This document shows positions 26,835 to 35,999 of a stretch of 64,000 nucleotides of DNA, one piece after another. A program made the translations under genes and the position numbers. Under the pieces are notes generated by a model, which did not search any database, had not been told where the DNA came from, and saw nothing but the letters and a program-made list of their open reading frames with translations. The stretch covers positions 1,870,001 to 1,934,000 of the forward strand of contig CP058931.1 of assembly GCA_024760505.1 (NCBI GenBank), written 5' to 3'. This stretch comes from Nitrospira sp. GTDB lineage: Bacteria; Nitrospirota; Nitrospiria; Nitrospirales; UBA8639. The stretch's first letter is position 1; the number at the start of each line of letters is the position of its first letter.

Positions 26835-27944
26835 ATGCAGGGACCGGCTGGTAAATATCCCGCATTGCAAGTCCACCCCGGCAGACGCTGTAATCTGCAG
26901 TGTCTGCATTGTTATTCGGATTCCGGGCCGGACGTCTCCGAACAATTGGATGTCGATGCGCTACGGACAGTCGTGGTTGATGCAGCCACGCTCGGGTACG
27001 TGGTCATGTCGGTGTCGGGCGGGGAACCCCTGTTGTATTCGGGGCTAGGGGAACTGCTTCGCGTATCGCATGAGGCGGGATTGGCTACCACGGTCACCAC
27101 GAACGGCATGTTACTGGATCAACGCCATCTGGACATCTTACAGGCTGATTGCGATCTCATCGCAATCAGCCTTGATGGCGTAGCCGAATCGCATAACCTC
27201 ATGCGAAATTCTCCCCGGGCATTCGATGACATGTGCGCGAAACTTGAGGGCCTGCGGGCATCCGGCATTCGATTCGGGTTCATCTTTACCCTCACGTTTC
27301 ACAACGTTAACGAGTTGGAGTGGGTCGCAGAATTTGCGGTTGAACAAGGCGCCAAATTGTTACAACTCCATCCGCTCGAACCCGTCGGCCGCGCCGCGTA
27401 TACGCTTGACGGTTCTTTGCCTGATGCCGAGGAAAATGCGGCAGCCGTGGTCGAAGCCGTTCGGATCCGGGAACAGTACAAAGATGTCATCGATGTCCAG
27501 ATCGATCTCGCCACGATCCCCGCATTGCTCGAGCATCCGACTCGCGTCTTTGTGCGGGAAGCGGCGGTGTGTGGCGAGCAGACCGTTGCCGACATCATCG
27601 CCCCGTTGGTCATTGAAAGCAGTGGAGTGGTCTCACCTCTCCAGTACGGATTCCCGCGAGCCTGGTCGTGGGGCAATATCAAAAATGCGCGTTTGCCGGA
27701 ATTGGCGTCGTCGTGGCTATCTCGCGATTATGCCGCGTTCCTCGCCTTATGCCGGCTTGTGTACGAACAGGCGGTGACCAATGAGGATGAACCTGTCCTG
27801 AACTGGTATCAACATATCCAAGCCGCCGCCTCACGTTTTTCGCCACGGCAGATTCGCGACATCATGAGCCAATCAGGTGATACCGGGACTTGTGACCGTC
27901 AGCGGACGATGGCCTCAGATCCTGTCGGTCATGCCCCTCTTTGA
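26835..27944 (+). CDS. Radical SAM protein
   Basis: The enzyme cleaves S-adenosylmethionine at a 4Fe-4S cluster to start radical chemistry. The cluster motif RRCNLQCLHC (Cys-x3-Cys-x2-Cys) begins at residue 18 and is followed by the SAM-binding SGGEPLL, TTNGMLL and ISLDG. The C-terminal part has only a few Cys, around VCGEQTV and LALCRLV, too few for a full SPASM domain. The first two thirds resemble PqqE/MoaA-type enzymes. The length is 369 residues, with GAGGA 12 bases before the ATG. The partner gene at 26519 may encode its substrate. Chemistry unknown. Confidence 0.85.
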   Translation: MQGPAGKYPALQVHPGRRCNLQCLHCYSDSGPDVSEQLDVDALRTVVVDAATLGYVVMSVSGGEPLLYSGLGELLRVSHEAGLATTVTTNGMLLDQRHLDILQADCDLIAISLDGVAESHNLMRNSPRAFDDMCAKLEGLRASGIRFGFIFTLTFHNVNELEWVAEFAVEQGAKLLQLHPLEPVGRAAYTLDGSLPDAEENAAAVVEAVRIREQYKDVIDVQIDLATIPALLEHPTRVFVREAAVCGEQTVADIIAPLVIESSGVVSPLQYGFPRAWSWGNIKNARLPELASSWLSRDYAAFLALCRLVYEQAVTNEDEPVLNWYQHIQAAASRFSPRQIRDIMSQSGDTGTCDRQRTMASDPVGHAPL

Positions 27945-28367
27945 AGGGCGCACCTGGTTCACCGACATTCCGTCCCCCTTGGACCATTGCGTAATCCTGC
28001 CTCAAAACACCGTCAATATCTGACGAATCCATTCCGAAGAATCTTAGCGTGTCTGGGTTGCCTGAAAAGCTGTCCGCCCAAAATTAAAGGCCAGCTTCTG
28101 CCGTCACCCATCCGTCGACTTCGCCTGCTTCAAATGGGGACTCACCGTCGCCGCAGGCACGCCCAAATTTTCGGTAGACGGCCCAGGAGAATTCAAACTG
28201 CCGCGAGGAACCATTGGGCGAGAGTGTGGTCTCATATACCATGGCACATACATACCACGCCTATGATTTCCCATGGTTCAACGAACGTTATAGAGGTTCG
28301 GGTTCGGTCCAGCCTTCTTGATCTGCGAGGACCTCCCACTTCCCAATCTCTCACGCTGAGATCGAAC
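27945..28367. other. Gap containing one copy of a short dispersed repeat
   Basis: Bases 28090-28132 (TGCCGTCACCCATCCGTCGA, then TTCGCCTGCTTCAA) match the sequences at 35295-35335 and 37703-37742. Otherwise I see no gene. Confidence 0.5.
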
Positions 28368-28637
28368 CTACTTGCACTCATATTTCGGAAATCCCGAGCA
28401 TTCGCCCGACTTGCATTTGGGATCGTTGCCAACTGAACCCACTTTGCCACAGCTCTGACCCTTTGCCAGCTTCGCTCGACAGGCGTTTATTTTGAGGTCA
28501 AGTCCGGCGTCACACCACTCTCCCGCGCCGCAGTCTGAATCGGTTTTGCACACGCACACGCCCTTCACGCCCTCGACGTCGCTGCACTTGCCGGCCTTGC
28601 AGGCATCGTTGACATAGCACGTCTTGCCCATGGCCAC
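28368..28637 (-). CDS. Cys-rich protein, probably lacking its original N-terminus
   Basis: The 89-residue frame has about a dozen Cys in the repeating pattern C-x5-C-x4-C (GKTCYVNDACKAGKCSD), then CVCKTDSDCGAGEWCDAG and further Cys pairs. This resembles Dickkopf/EGF-like disulfide-rich modules of secreted proteins. The same frame stays open upstream to about base 28755 and continues the Cys pattern (ICFCDISGKCKFSRC), but it has no start codon or signal peptide. The gene is therefore probably a truncated exported protein rather than a complete one. Confidence 0.5.
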   Translation of the reverse strand: MAMGKTCYVNDACKAGKCSDVEGVKGVCVCKTDSDCGAGEWCDAGLDLKINACRAKLAKGQSCGKVGSVGNDPKCKSGECSGFPKYECK

Positions 28638-28869
28638 CGAATCAGGCGTATAGCATCGAGAGAACTTGCATTTGCCGCTTATGTCACAAAAGCAAATGGC
28701 GCGATCGTGATCCGGACCAATGGCCGGACGTGGCAGGTGGAGTGTTCCCTAGAAGCAGAGTGTTATTAAGGGTTCCCTCCTTGAGATCAATCAACTCATC
28801 CGAGATAACCAGAGGAAGCTCAGGTAGGACCATGATTGTTCAGCTCCCCGGGGCGGGGCTATTCTGGGA

Positions 28870-28971
28870 GACCTGCCTGCGCGCTTGCGCGTCGAAGCGC
28901 TTCAGCGCGTAGACGTGAAGCCGCTCCGGGGAAGGCAGGGAACGCTGCTGGCGGCTTTTTTCAATAGACTC
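28870..28971 (+). repeat. Partial palindromic element E4
   Basis: The right half matches element E3: a CCTGCCTGCG/GGCAGG hairpin, then GAACGCTGCTGGCGGCTTTT and CAATAGACTC. The left inverted-repeat end is missing. The internal hairpin is longer than in E3, so this part of the element varies. The rest of the gap from 28638 to 29219 shows no supported gene. Confidence 0.6.
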
Positions 28972-29219
28972 ATTCTCGTCTTTGCCTCGCTTCTCTTGCG
29001 GGTTCACTCAGGCGGCAAATATGAAGTCAAGACCATAGATTTGGTCTTTCTCGTCATCCCTCTTTTGCTTGTGGGGCGGGTTAACGGCGGGGTTAATTCT
29101 TGCCGTAACCGATAAATTAAAAGGCGAACCCAATGCAAAGCCGGAATCTTATTCAAATCCATAACAGAAAAATGAAAAATCTCTGAGGGTCCCTTAGTCG
29201 CACTATTGGGCGGGGAAGA

Positions 29220-31022
29220 TCATTTCCGGCGCAACATCACGATGCTCCACTTCGGGAGGTTGATGTACACCTGCCCGTCGGACTGAGTCCAAGGCTCGTG
29301 AAAGGCATTTCCGGCGCCATCCCAGCCGCCGAATGCGGCATCCTGAGTGCACAAAATCTGCGTCCATTGACCGGTGTGGCCTCCTGTCCGGACACCATAA
29401 TGGTACTCCGTAAAGTTCTGCTCGCTGAGATTGACAACCGTCAGCACCACATTCTCGTCCAACTGCCGGACGAAGCCGAGTACCTGATTCGTGAGATCTT
29501 CATGGGGAATGGTCAGAGAGTCGGCTCGTAATGCGGGATTCTGCCAGCGAATGGCATTACACGCCGCGATAAGCCGGCGCATCTCCATGCCAAGTGGGTC
29601 TCCGGCGATGTCCCAGTTGAAGCGGTGGTCTCCGTGTTGATCCCGGCCGTCATGCCAATAGCCCCAGGTGACATGCGGAGAAGCCATATGGCATTCCGAA
29701 CCCATGAACATCATCGGCGTGCCGGGCATGGCCACATTGAGCGCCCACGCGAGTCGGCATTTAGCCCGCGCCGACCAATTCTCGCGACCGCCGAATTGAT
29801 CAACGAAGTAGCGGTGCCGCTTATCCCAATTCGTCAGCCCGTCCTCCGCATTGCCGTTGTTCTGGTCGCCCACGTCGTCGTGAGATCCCAGCGTGTACTT
29901 CACCAGATTCCAGGCGTGGTCGTAGCCCTCCCAGCCGAGAAATCTTTTCACTTTGGTCAAGGGCTCCTGACCGGCCAGCGCCCGCTGGCACTCGTGATGG
30001 GAGTCAGCATTCCAGGTAGCGCAGAACCGACAGGTGTTGATGATCCAGGGATGATCCGGTAGGTGCTCCGCGATCAGATATTTATCAGGGAACTCGCGCC
30101 GGATTCGGTCGATGACGAGCTTCAGATGCTCGCCCTTGATCTGCGTGGTCACGTCGAAGCGTAGCCCGTCCGCCCGATAGTCCTCGAAGAACATTCGGGC
30201 GTTTTGGTAGAAGAAGTCCTGAACCTCCTGCTTCCACCACGCGGGACCGCGGCCCCAATGGGTCTGCTGGCCACCTTCAAAGTAGATGCCGCCTTCGTTC
30301 GTGTAGCCGTCAAACTCCCAGAGCACGTTGTCTCCGGGACCGGCATGGTTGTACACGACATCGAAGATGACGGCGAGGCCGTGTTGGTGAGCGGTGTCAA
30401 TGAAGTGGGCTAAGTTGTGTGGTGAGCCATACGAGGATTCTGGAGCGAAGAAGGAGGCCGGGTTATACCCCCAGGAGCGGTCCATGGCGAATTCGTGGAC
30501 GGGCAGGGGTTGGATGCAGTTAAACCCCATTTCCCGGATGTAAGAGAACTTGCTTTCGATATCGAGAAAATCGGACGAGAGCTTGTTGAACTGATCGCCG
30601 CGGCCGGCGAAGCTTCCAATGTGGAGCTGATAAATGATGAAGTTCTCGAAGCGGGGCGTCTGAAACGGCGCCCAGGGGAACGGTTTGGTTCTCAATACGA
30701 TGGAGCCGTTGCGGCTGCTCGGGTCCGACCTCGTCAGCTCAGAGCTGACGACGTCGCGGGCCGCCGGGTCCAGTCGCTGGCTGGAGCTTCCGTCGTGATG
30801 CCTGATCTCGAACCGATACAGTTGCCCCGCCCGGACATCGGTGACGGTCCCGCTCCAATAGTCCCCACTCCTGACCAGGTCCTGGCGGATGACCGTATCA
30901 TCGACTTCCCAGTAAGGCCCGTCCTGAACCAGAACGGCCACGGCATCGGCGTGCGGGGCCCAGACACGAAAAAAGCAGCCGTGTGAAGTGAGCCAGGCCC
31001 CAATGCGTTCCTGAAACTGCAT
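29220..31022 (-). CDS. GH13 alpha-glucan enzyme (branching enzyme/trehalohydrolase-like)
   Basis: GH13 enzymes act on alpha-glucans through a TIM barrel with an Asp nucleophile and Glu acid. After an N-terminal beta-sandwich (FFRVWAPHADAVAVLVQDG) the barrel motifs appear in order: DVVYNHAG (region I), DGLRFDVT (region II, nucleophile Asp), IAEHLPDHP (region III, Glu) and GSHDD (region IV, where NHD or SHD is usual). The length is 600 residues from the ATG at 31022, which has GGGGAG 8 bases upstream; a GTG at 31085 would add 21 residues. Branching, trehalose release and amylase activities are all possible. No glycogen or trehalose genes are adjacent. Confidence 0.78.
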   Translation of the reverse strand: MQFQERIGAWLTSHGCFFRVWAPHADAVAVLVQDGPYWEVDDTVIRQDLVRSGDYWSGTVTDVRAGQLYRFEIRHHDGSSSQRLDPAARDVVSSELTRSDPSSRNGSIVLRTKPFPWAPFQTPRFENFIIYQLHIGSFAGRGDQFNKLSSDFLDIESKFSYIREMGFNCIQPLPVHEFAMDRSWGYNPASFFAPESSYGSPHNLAHFIDTAHQHGLAVIFDVVYNHAGPGDNVLWEFDGYTNEGGIYFEGGQQTHWGRGPAWWKQEVQDFFYQNARMFFEDYRADGLRFDVTTQIKGEHLKLVIDRIRREFPDKYLIAEHLPDHPWIINTCRFCATWNADSHHECQRALAGQEPLTKVKRFLGWEGYDHAWNLVKYTLGSHDDVGDQNNGNAEDGLTNWDKRHRYFVDQFGGRENWSARAKCRLAWALNVAMPGTPMMFMGSECHMASPHVTWGYWHDGRDQHGDHRFNWDIAGDPLGMEMRRLIAACNAIRWQNPALRADSLTIPHEDLTNQVLGFVRQLDENVVLTVVNLSEQNFTEYHYGVRTGGHTGQWTQILCTQDAAFGGWDGAGNAFHEPWTQSDGQVYINLPKWSIVMLRRK

Positions 31023-31359
31023 CCCATGTTCTCCCCAAGAATACAAGCCTCTGGGCAACCCCTTAATGCCCGCAGGTTCCAGCACCCTCGCAGTCTTTTA
31101 ACACTAGAAGAGAGGAGTAATAAAAGAATAGCAAACCGGCAATATTTGCGAAACCACAGGCAAACGATACGCAAGAGTTGGAGTTGAAAGGGTAAGGACT
31201 TGATACCGGAACCGGGAACAGCCTGTTTCCTTTATTGGCTACCAACTATCTTCCTAATTCCTCTTGGGTGCGAGGTTGAAGGTACTTGGCTATAAGTATT
31301 CAAATTACCCAAGCCTATAACCGGTGTTAACACCTTTTCTATCTCATGGAAGCGGATTG
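31023..31359. other. Gap between the GH13 gene and the broken rhodanese
   Basis: No gene supported. It holds the GH13 ribosome site and probably its promoter on the minus strand. Confidence 0.35.
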
Positions 31360-31804
31360 TCACTTTTCAATATCAAATCCGTCGTTTTTCCACCAGCGCC
31401 ATCCGCCCTCCAACTCCATCACCGGATACCCTTTCCCGGACATCTCCACCGCAACTGAGGCAGCAAGAAGACAGACATGGGAATAGCAGAACAGCACGTT
31501 GACTTTGTTTTTCTGAAGCTTCGCTTCAAGGTCTTTGGGATCATGCCACCGATCCTTTGGAATTGATGGCGCTCGGGATGTGGCCCTCGGCATAATCCTC
31601 GGCGCCTGCCTCCAGAGTTCTCCCTGGGTTGAATATTTCTTCCCCACATGCATGTATTTTATCCATCGCCTTTACTTTATTGATCCTGATATTGATGTGC
31701 TGAAGGAAAAGGAGAGGAGGAAAAAGTTGTCGGACAGCCAGAACTGCTCCAGGCAACAGTAAAAACACAATCCAACAACAAAGGAGATGACGGCCGATAG
31801 CCAC
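31360..31804 (-). pseudogene. Frameshifted secreted rhodanese-like protein
   Basis: One frame gives a signal-peptide-like start (CCWIVFLLLPGAVLAVRQL) and ends EDYAEGHIPSAINSKGSVA. A second frame overlapping its end continues with the typical rhodanese second half, LEAKLQKNKVNVLFCYSHVC and VMELEGGWRWWKNDGF. Rhodanese domains carry DVRTPEEYAEGHIPGA and a catalytic Cys loop; the Cys is in CYSHVC. The two halves are separated by at least one frameshift near 31545-31575, and the DVRT region looks shifted too. It is most likely non-functional. Confidence 0.7.
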
Positions 31805-31898
31805 GTCCGTTTGGCACTAGGGCAGTGGGCGTCGAAGTGTTTCGGCAGAAATTTCTTCCATTTTATGTGAACGGGTTGTGATACCCAAGGAGAATACT

Positions 31899-33383
31899 AT
31901 GAGCACCTGGAAACGAGGCATTGCATTATTACCCTCTCTGTTCGTCGCGGTGGCGTGCAGCCATACGATACCGCCGTACACGGCCAAACCAGTTCCGCCC
32001 CAGCAATTTACCCCACCGACCCCCGGCGCGATTGATGTGCCCGTGGTCCAACTTCCTGACTCAGCGCTTCCTGTTACGCTTGTCCTTGATCTGACTTCCT
32101 TGGAACAGACATTACAGGCATCTATGCCGGAACACTTTAGCGAAGCCTTTCATCCGTTGAAGAATGACTACAGATGGGATTTTGTCAGAGAAGCAGAGCC
32201 ACAAGTCTCCATTCAGGATGGTTTTGTGACCATCCATTCCACATACAGAGGGGATATTGAGGCCAAAACCGAGCTCCGGGGCTGTCGTTTAGATCCCATC
32301 TTTCCCATCCTCCATACCACAGGGCAACTTGAGTTGGGACAGGTGGGTGATGCGCTCGTCCTGAGTCTCAAAAGCCCTCAAATGGACATCGACCTCAAAC
32401 CTGAGAGCGAGAGTAAGTGCAACATGTTTAATATCCCGGTCAAAGATCAACTAACGGAACTCCTGAACACCCCCATGCTCGTCGAGAACATGACACGGGC
32501 CGTCGAGGAAGCCGGGTTCCAAATTCCCTTGGAACAGGTCTGGACGCGATTACAAGCGCCGGTGGCCGTGAATGTGGTGAAGTTTAATACCCAGGCCTGC
32601 ATCTATGGGAAACCCACAGAAATGGCCATCGGAACCCTCAAGGGCAACGTGCAGCGGACGACCATTCCTATCGTCGTCAACGAAACCCCGACGGCGCGTT
32701 TTGAAAATTCGTGCGGCAAGCCCTCCTCCGAAGCCATGAAAATCACCTCCGGAGCCTCCCTCCTTGAGGGGAAGCCGTATAAAGTCCTGGCCTCCGTGAG
32801 CGTGCCATACTCCGAGGTGAACCAAGAACTGCAGCAGAGTCTGGTGCACCAACCCATGAAAGACGGCAACGTCGACATGGTCATCGACAAGGCCACTGCT
32901 TCAGACTCGTCGGGGAAAGTGCTGCTCACCATCAACACCATTGGAGATCTCAATGGCACGATCTATTATTGGGGAACGCCGCGTTTGGAAGGCGAGGGGT
33001 CTGTGCTGACGATGTCTGACCTTCAGATGGCCAGCGAGTCGAAAACAATGTTGGATGATATCAAGGTGGGCTATTGGCAGATCGTCGACCAACAATTGCG
33101 AGACAAATTACAAACCGCAACACGGGTCGATCTGTCCGACCGAATCGCAAAGATGAAATCTGCGATCACAGGCACACATGCCAGCGGCGACGTAACCAGG
33201 GAAATGACGATCGCCCACCAGCAACCGCAACGCGCCTATTCCATCCCTGGGGCGCTCGTGGCTGATATCCTGTTAGAAGGCACCGCCACTGTTACCGCGC
33301 CAGTGGCAATGGAAACTCGCAGCACGCCTGGACAGACTCCGGACAGCATTTCCATTTTCTCTCAGCCGTCTACCCAGAGGTAA
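31899..33383 (+). CDS. DUF4403 family lipoprotein
   Basis: The 494-residue protein starts with a lipoprotein signal ending VAVACSHT, so it is probably anchored to a membrane at the Cys. The mature part follows DUF4403 proteins: VTLVLDLTSLEQTLQASMPE early, paired beta-rich repeats, then LEGKPYKVLASVSVPYSEVN, and GTIYYWGTPRLEGEGSVLTM in the second half. DUF4403 proteins resemble lipid-binding tubular domains by structure prediction, but their role is not established. The ATG at 31899 has AAGGAG upstream and gives the clean lipobox; the frame upstream adds seven residues of no merit. Confidence 0.8.
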   Translation: MSTWKRGIALLPSLFVAVACSHTIPPYTAKPVPPQQFTPPTPGAIDVPVVQLPDSALPVTLVLDLTSLEQTLQASMPEHFSEAFHPLKNDYRWDFVREAEPQVSIQDGFVTIHSTYRGDIEAKTELRGCRLDPIFPILHTTGQLELGQVGDALVLSLKSPQMDIDLKPESESKCNMFNIPVKDQLTELLNTPMLVENMTRAVEEAGFQIPLEQVWTRLQAPVAVNVVKFNTQACIYGKPTEMAIGTLKGNVQRTTIPIVVNETPTARFENSCGKPSSEAMKITSGASLLEGKPYKVLASVSVPYSEVNQELQQSLVHQPMKDGNVDMVIDKATASDSSGKVLLTINTIGDLNGTIYYWGTPRLEGEGSVLTMSDLQMASESKTMLDDIKVGYWQIVDQQLRDKLQTATRVDLSDRIAKMKSAITGTHASGDVTREMTIAHQQPQRAYSIPGALVADILLEGTATVTAPVAMETRSTPGQTPDSISIFSQPSTQR

Positions 33384-33402
33384 GCGCGCCTCGTATAGCT
33401 TT

Positions 33403-33440
33403 TGCGCCAGCCGAATACATATTGCTATTCGGCTGGCGCA
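33403..33440 (+). terminator. Perfect 15-bp hairpin after the DUF4403 gene
   Basis: TGCGCCAGCCGAATA and TATTCGGCTGGCGCA are exact inverted repeats around an 8-base loop, 20 bases past the stop codon. A TTTTT run comes ten bases after the stem rather than directly. It may act as a terminator or an mRNA-stabilising structure. Confidence 0.55.
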
Positions 33441-34320
33441 CATCCAGGTTTTTAGGTCTGCCAATCAATCGAAAAAGAGGGCAGGTCTGGCAATCCTAGA
33501 TCAGCCGATTTCGCCTGAATTGATAGGCCAGGTATCCTCGCGGCATACACGCCCCCATAATCGGTAATCCAAAATCAACCGATACTATTGAAACGCGAGT
33601 GAATCTGTCACGACTGCTCGCCGTGTGGGTGAACCAAGAAGATTAAAATTGCCCGCTACGCCTGCGTCTGCCGACAAGGAATGTCTCGAAGCCCAAGTGG
33701 TCCTTGGCCACGAAGGTTCCATCGCACTCCTGAACAGGCCCCGCTTGCTTTCCAAACTGTTCGTAATCTGGTCAGTTGTCAGCCAGGCGTGAGCACGAGC
33801 CGCCCCCACCGTTTCGGGATAGCGGCTCCACGCCCACTATCGGGGATGTGTCACCATAGTTGCCTGGAAGGGATTAAGTGCCACGTAGCGGCAGGGTTCG
33901 AGCGAGAGCGCCTACTTCTCACTAGAATTGACGTGAATCGTCCTTGAAACAGATTCCTGGCTTATTGGTTTCGGCAATGGTACGCCAGCATATGCGAGCT
34001 ACCCAGCTGCCCCATGCCCATCGTCGGATTCGGCTGGGTGTTTCAATGAGGAGATGATCATATGAAGGCCTATCAAGGAGCAGGTAAGACAGAGCCACCC
34101 ATTGCCATCGATCCCATGGCCGAGCAGTGGGTCGCGGGCACTCATATGCTGAGGAAATGGGTAAATTTTTGAAATTTTCAACAGCCCCATGACGATCCCC
34201 CCGTGCATTGAGTTCAGCGTGTAATTTTAATGAAGGTGACCATGTCGGGGGTCTTGAGTTTTTGACCATACGATGGGAGTCATGTTGACTGCTGTGCATG
34301 AAGAGTGCACACTATAAAGA
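33441..34320. other. Long gap without a supported gene
   Basis: About 880 bases hold only frames with no ribosome site and no family match. The stretch could be old decayed coding DNA; I cannot identify it. Confidence 0.35.
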
Positions 34321-34599
34321 ATGATTGTCAGTATTAAGCATCGGGGTCTGAAGCGGTGGTTTTATAAGGAAGACCCATCGGGCTTAACCCCGCATCTGGT
34401 GCCGATCATTGACGATATCCTGGCGCGGTTGCATGTGGCCGAGGATGTGAAGGCCATGAGCCTTCCGGGATGGAACCTGCATCCGTTAAAAGGGGAGTTG
34501 AAAGGGTTTTGGAGTATTAAGGTTACAGGAAACTGGCGCATTATTTTTCGTTTTGAAGACGGCAAGGTCCTGGATGTGAATTTGGTTGATTATCACTAG
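34321..34599 (+). CDS. higB: HigB-like toxin of a type II toxin-antitoxin system
   Basis: HigB toxins are ribosome-dependent mRNA interferases of the RelE/ParE fold. The 92-residue protein has the family's blocks: IKHRGLKRWFYKEDPSGL at the start, SLPGWNLHPLKGELKGFWSI in the middle and TGNWRIIFRFEDGKVLDVNL towards the end, with basic residues along the RNA-facing strand. The toxin-first gene order is the HigBA arrangement. Only a weak AAAGA precedes the ATG. The antitoxin gene follows 13 bases later. Confidence 0.88.
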   Translation: MIVSIKHRGLKRWFYKEDPSGLTPHLVPIIDDILARLHVAEDVKAMSLPGWNLHPLKGELKGFWSIKVTGNWRIIFRFEDGKVLDVNLVDYH

Positions 34600-34612
34600 A
34601 AAGGAGTATGTT

Positions 34613-34912
34613 ATGGGACTGCATAATCCACCTCATCCCGGTCGCTCGATCAGAAGGGACTGCCTTGAAGCCCTCGGATTGACGGTTACGGATGGAGCCA
34701 AAATATTGGGGATTACCCGGCATATGTTGTCGAGGATTATTAATGGGCAGGCCGGCGTTTCACCGGAGATGGCCGTGCGCTTGGAAAAGGCTTTTGGCGG
34801 AACAGCGCAAAGCTGGTTAGCCCTTCAGCAAGCGTATGAACTCGCACAGGTAGAACGGGGAAAAATCAAAGTTCGCTCGGTGTCCTCCGTACGGGAAGAA
34901 GCAAAGGTTTAG
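34613..34912 (+). CDS. higA: HigA-like antitoxin
   Basis: HigA proteins bind HigB and repress the operon through an XRE-type helix-turn-helix. The protein starts MGLHNPPHPGRSIRRDCLEA. It contains the HTH LTVTDGAKILGITRHMLSRI and INGQAGVSPEMAVRLEKAFG, and ends with a charged toxin-binding tail. The ATG at 34613 has AAAGGAG six bases upstream. An in-frame TTG at 34586 overlapping the toxin end is possible but lacks family similarity. The 99-residue length is normal. Confidence 0.9.
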   Translation: MGLHNPPHPGRSIRRDCLEALGLTVTDGAKILGITRHMLSRIINGQAGVSPEMAVRLEKAFGGTAQSWLALQQAYELAQVERGKIKVRSVSSVREEAKV

Positions 34913-34982
34913 AGAAATCTGTTGTATGGTTTTTCCATGAGAATGGAAGCAGGGGAAAAATGGAAGGTATGCCCTTCCTTCA

Positions 34983-35234
34983 GTGAAAATTACAGCAGTT
35001 ATTCCACAAAACGATCACCTACTCTACATCAAAGCTGATGATGGGCAAGCCGGTCTGTTTGACATCACACCTTATCTGGAAGCAGAAGCGTTCGCTCCGT
35101 TGAAAGATCGAAACACATTCGAGCATATTCACAATGGGCGGTATTATATTAAGGGGACTGTGGAGCCGACCTTTCTGCCGATACGATTCAGGCGCGGTGG
35201 AAGCCTCTCCCAAGCTAAGACATCTAGCTCCTAA
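34983..35234 (+). pseudogene. Frameshifted DUF2442 gene (copy A)
   Basis: The first 50 residues are nearly identical to the intact copy at 42835-43080 (KITAVIPQNDHLLYIKADDG compared with KITEVIPKDDHLLYIKADDG). After YYIKG the frame slips by one base relative to the other copy (TTAAGGGGACTG compared with TTGAGTGGGACTG), so the C-terminus is out of frame. DUF2442 proteins usually partner DUF4160 proteins in putative toxin-antitoxin pairs. No partner remains here. Confidence 0.75.
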
Positions 35235-35449
35235 CCCTGCCCGCCTCAGCCGCTTTGTTCCTTCGGAACCAACGAAACCAAAGCTTGAGGGTCAGGGCTT
35301 GCCATCACCCATCCACCGACTCCGCCTGCTGTCAATTACCTCAATCTCTTTCTCTTTCGACGGTTTATTTTCTGGGACTGTTGAATATTTGAAAAATTTC
35401 GCCGCTTCATCAGCTTAGGAGTCAACGAGGCTCTCCAGAGAAAAATAGT

Positions 35450-35570
35450 GGAGTGTTCAAAAAGATCCGTCCAGCAAGGCCGCAGCCGCTTGGACGAGCG
35501 GAGCGTACGAAGGTGTACGTGAGCACGGCCAAGGGGCGAGAACGCCGCTGGCGGCCTTTTTCAACACTCC
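35450..35570 (+). repeat. Palindromic intergenic element E2 (121 bp)
   Basis: Its inverted ends are GGAGTGTTCAAAAAG and CTTTTTCAACACTCC (one mismatch). Inside are CCGTCCAGCAAGGCCGCAGC, a CGTAC/GTACG hairpin and AACGCCGCTGGCGGCC. It is the same family as E1, E3 and E4. Confidence 0.75.
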
Positions 35571-35575
35571 CTTTC

Positions 35576-35798
35576 TCTCGATATTCACCTGGACCTTGGT
35601 GCCATGGGCGGTCATATCAAACACCGGTGAGAGTGTACTCAATGCCTTGAGCTTCTCAATGTTCTCCGTATCGGTTTTGACCTTAAAATTGACGCGAACA
35701 TTCTGAAACCCGCTCCTGACCGTATTCGAGAGGCCAAGGAATCCCCTGATATCCAAGTCGCCCTCGAGTTCCGCATCGATGGCTTCCACCTTAATTCT
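35576..35798 (-). pseudogene. OsmC 3' fragment (duplicated copy)
   Basis: On the minus strand about 70 residues match the end of the OsmC protein at 37996-38553: EAIDAELEGDLDIRGFLGLS, VRVNFKVKTDTENIEKLKAL and VFDMTAHGTKVQVNIERK. No start or N-terminal half is present, and the frame runs on into element E2. It is a truncated duplicate, not a gene. Confidence 0.8.
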
Positions 35799-35999
35799 CC
35801 CCAGGCCGCTGACGTCTTTTTTTTGTCCACTTAGATCTGTTGATGTTTTAGGTCCTCTACAGCCGTTCTTCACTCTTCTTTCAAATTTCCCCCGGTTGCT
35901 TTCAAAAATCATTTTGTCGGGGCCCTACAGATTTGGACCCTTCCGACGACAACTAATCTCACAGGTATCGGCCATTTATTATTAAGGAGATACGACCCG

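Larger units (their letters stand above)
35295..35798. repeat. Segmental duplication, copy A (about 0.5 kb)
   Basis: This block matches 37703 to about 38230: a GCTTGCCATCACCCATCCAC start, GACGGTTTATTTTCTGGGAC, ATTTCGCCGCTTCATCAGCT, then a palindromic element and the 3' part of an OsmC gene on the minus strand. The interior differs in small changes and in the hairpin inside the element. Confidence 0.75.

Noticed and set aside
33922..34299. 125-residue minus-strand frame before the HigBA pair
   Set aside because: No ribosome site, no family match and low-complexity composition. I left the region as an unassigned gap.
35453..35650. Frames reading RPARPQPLGRAERTK-type sequence, also at 37782-38084
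   Set aside because: They lie wholly within palindromic elements E2 and E3 and are products of the repeat, not genes.
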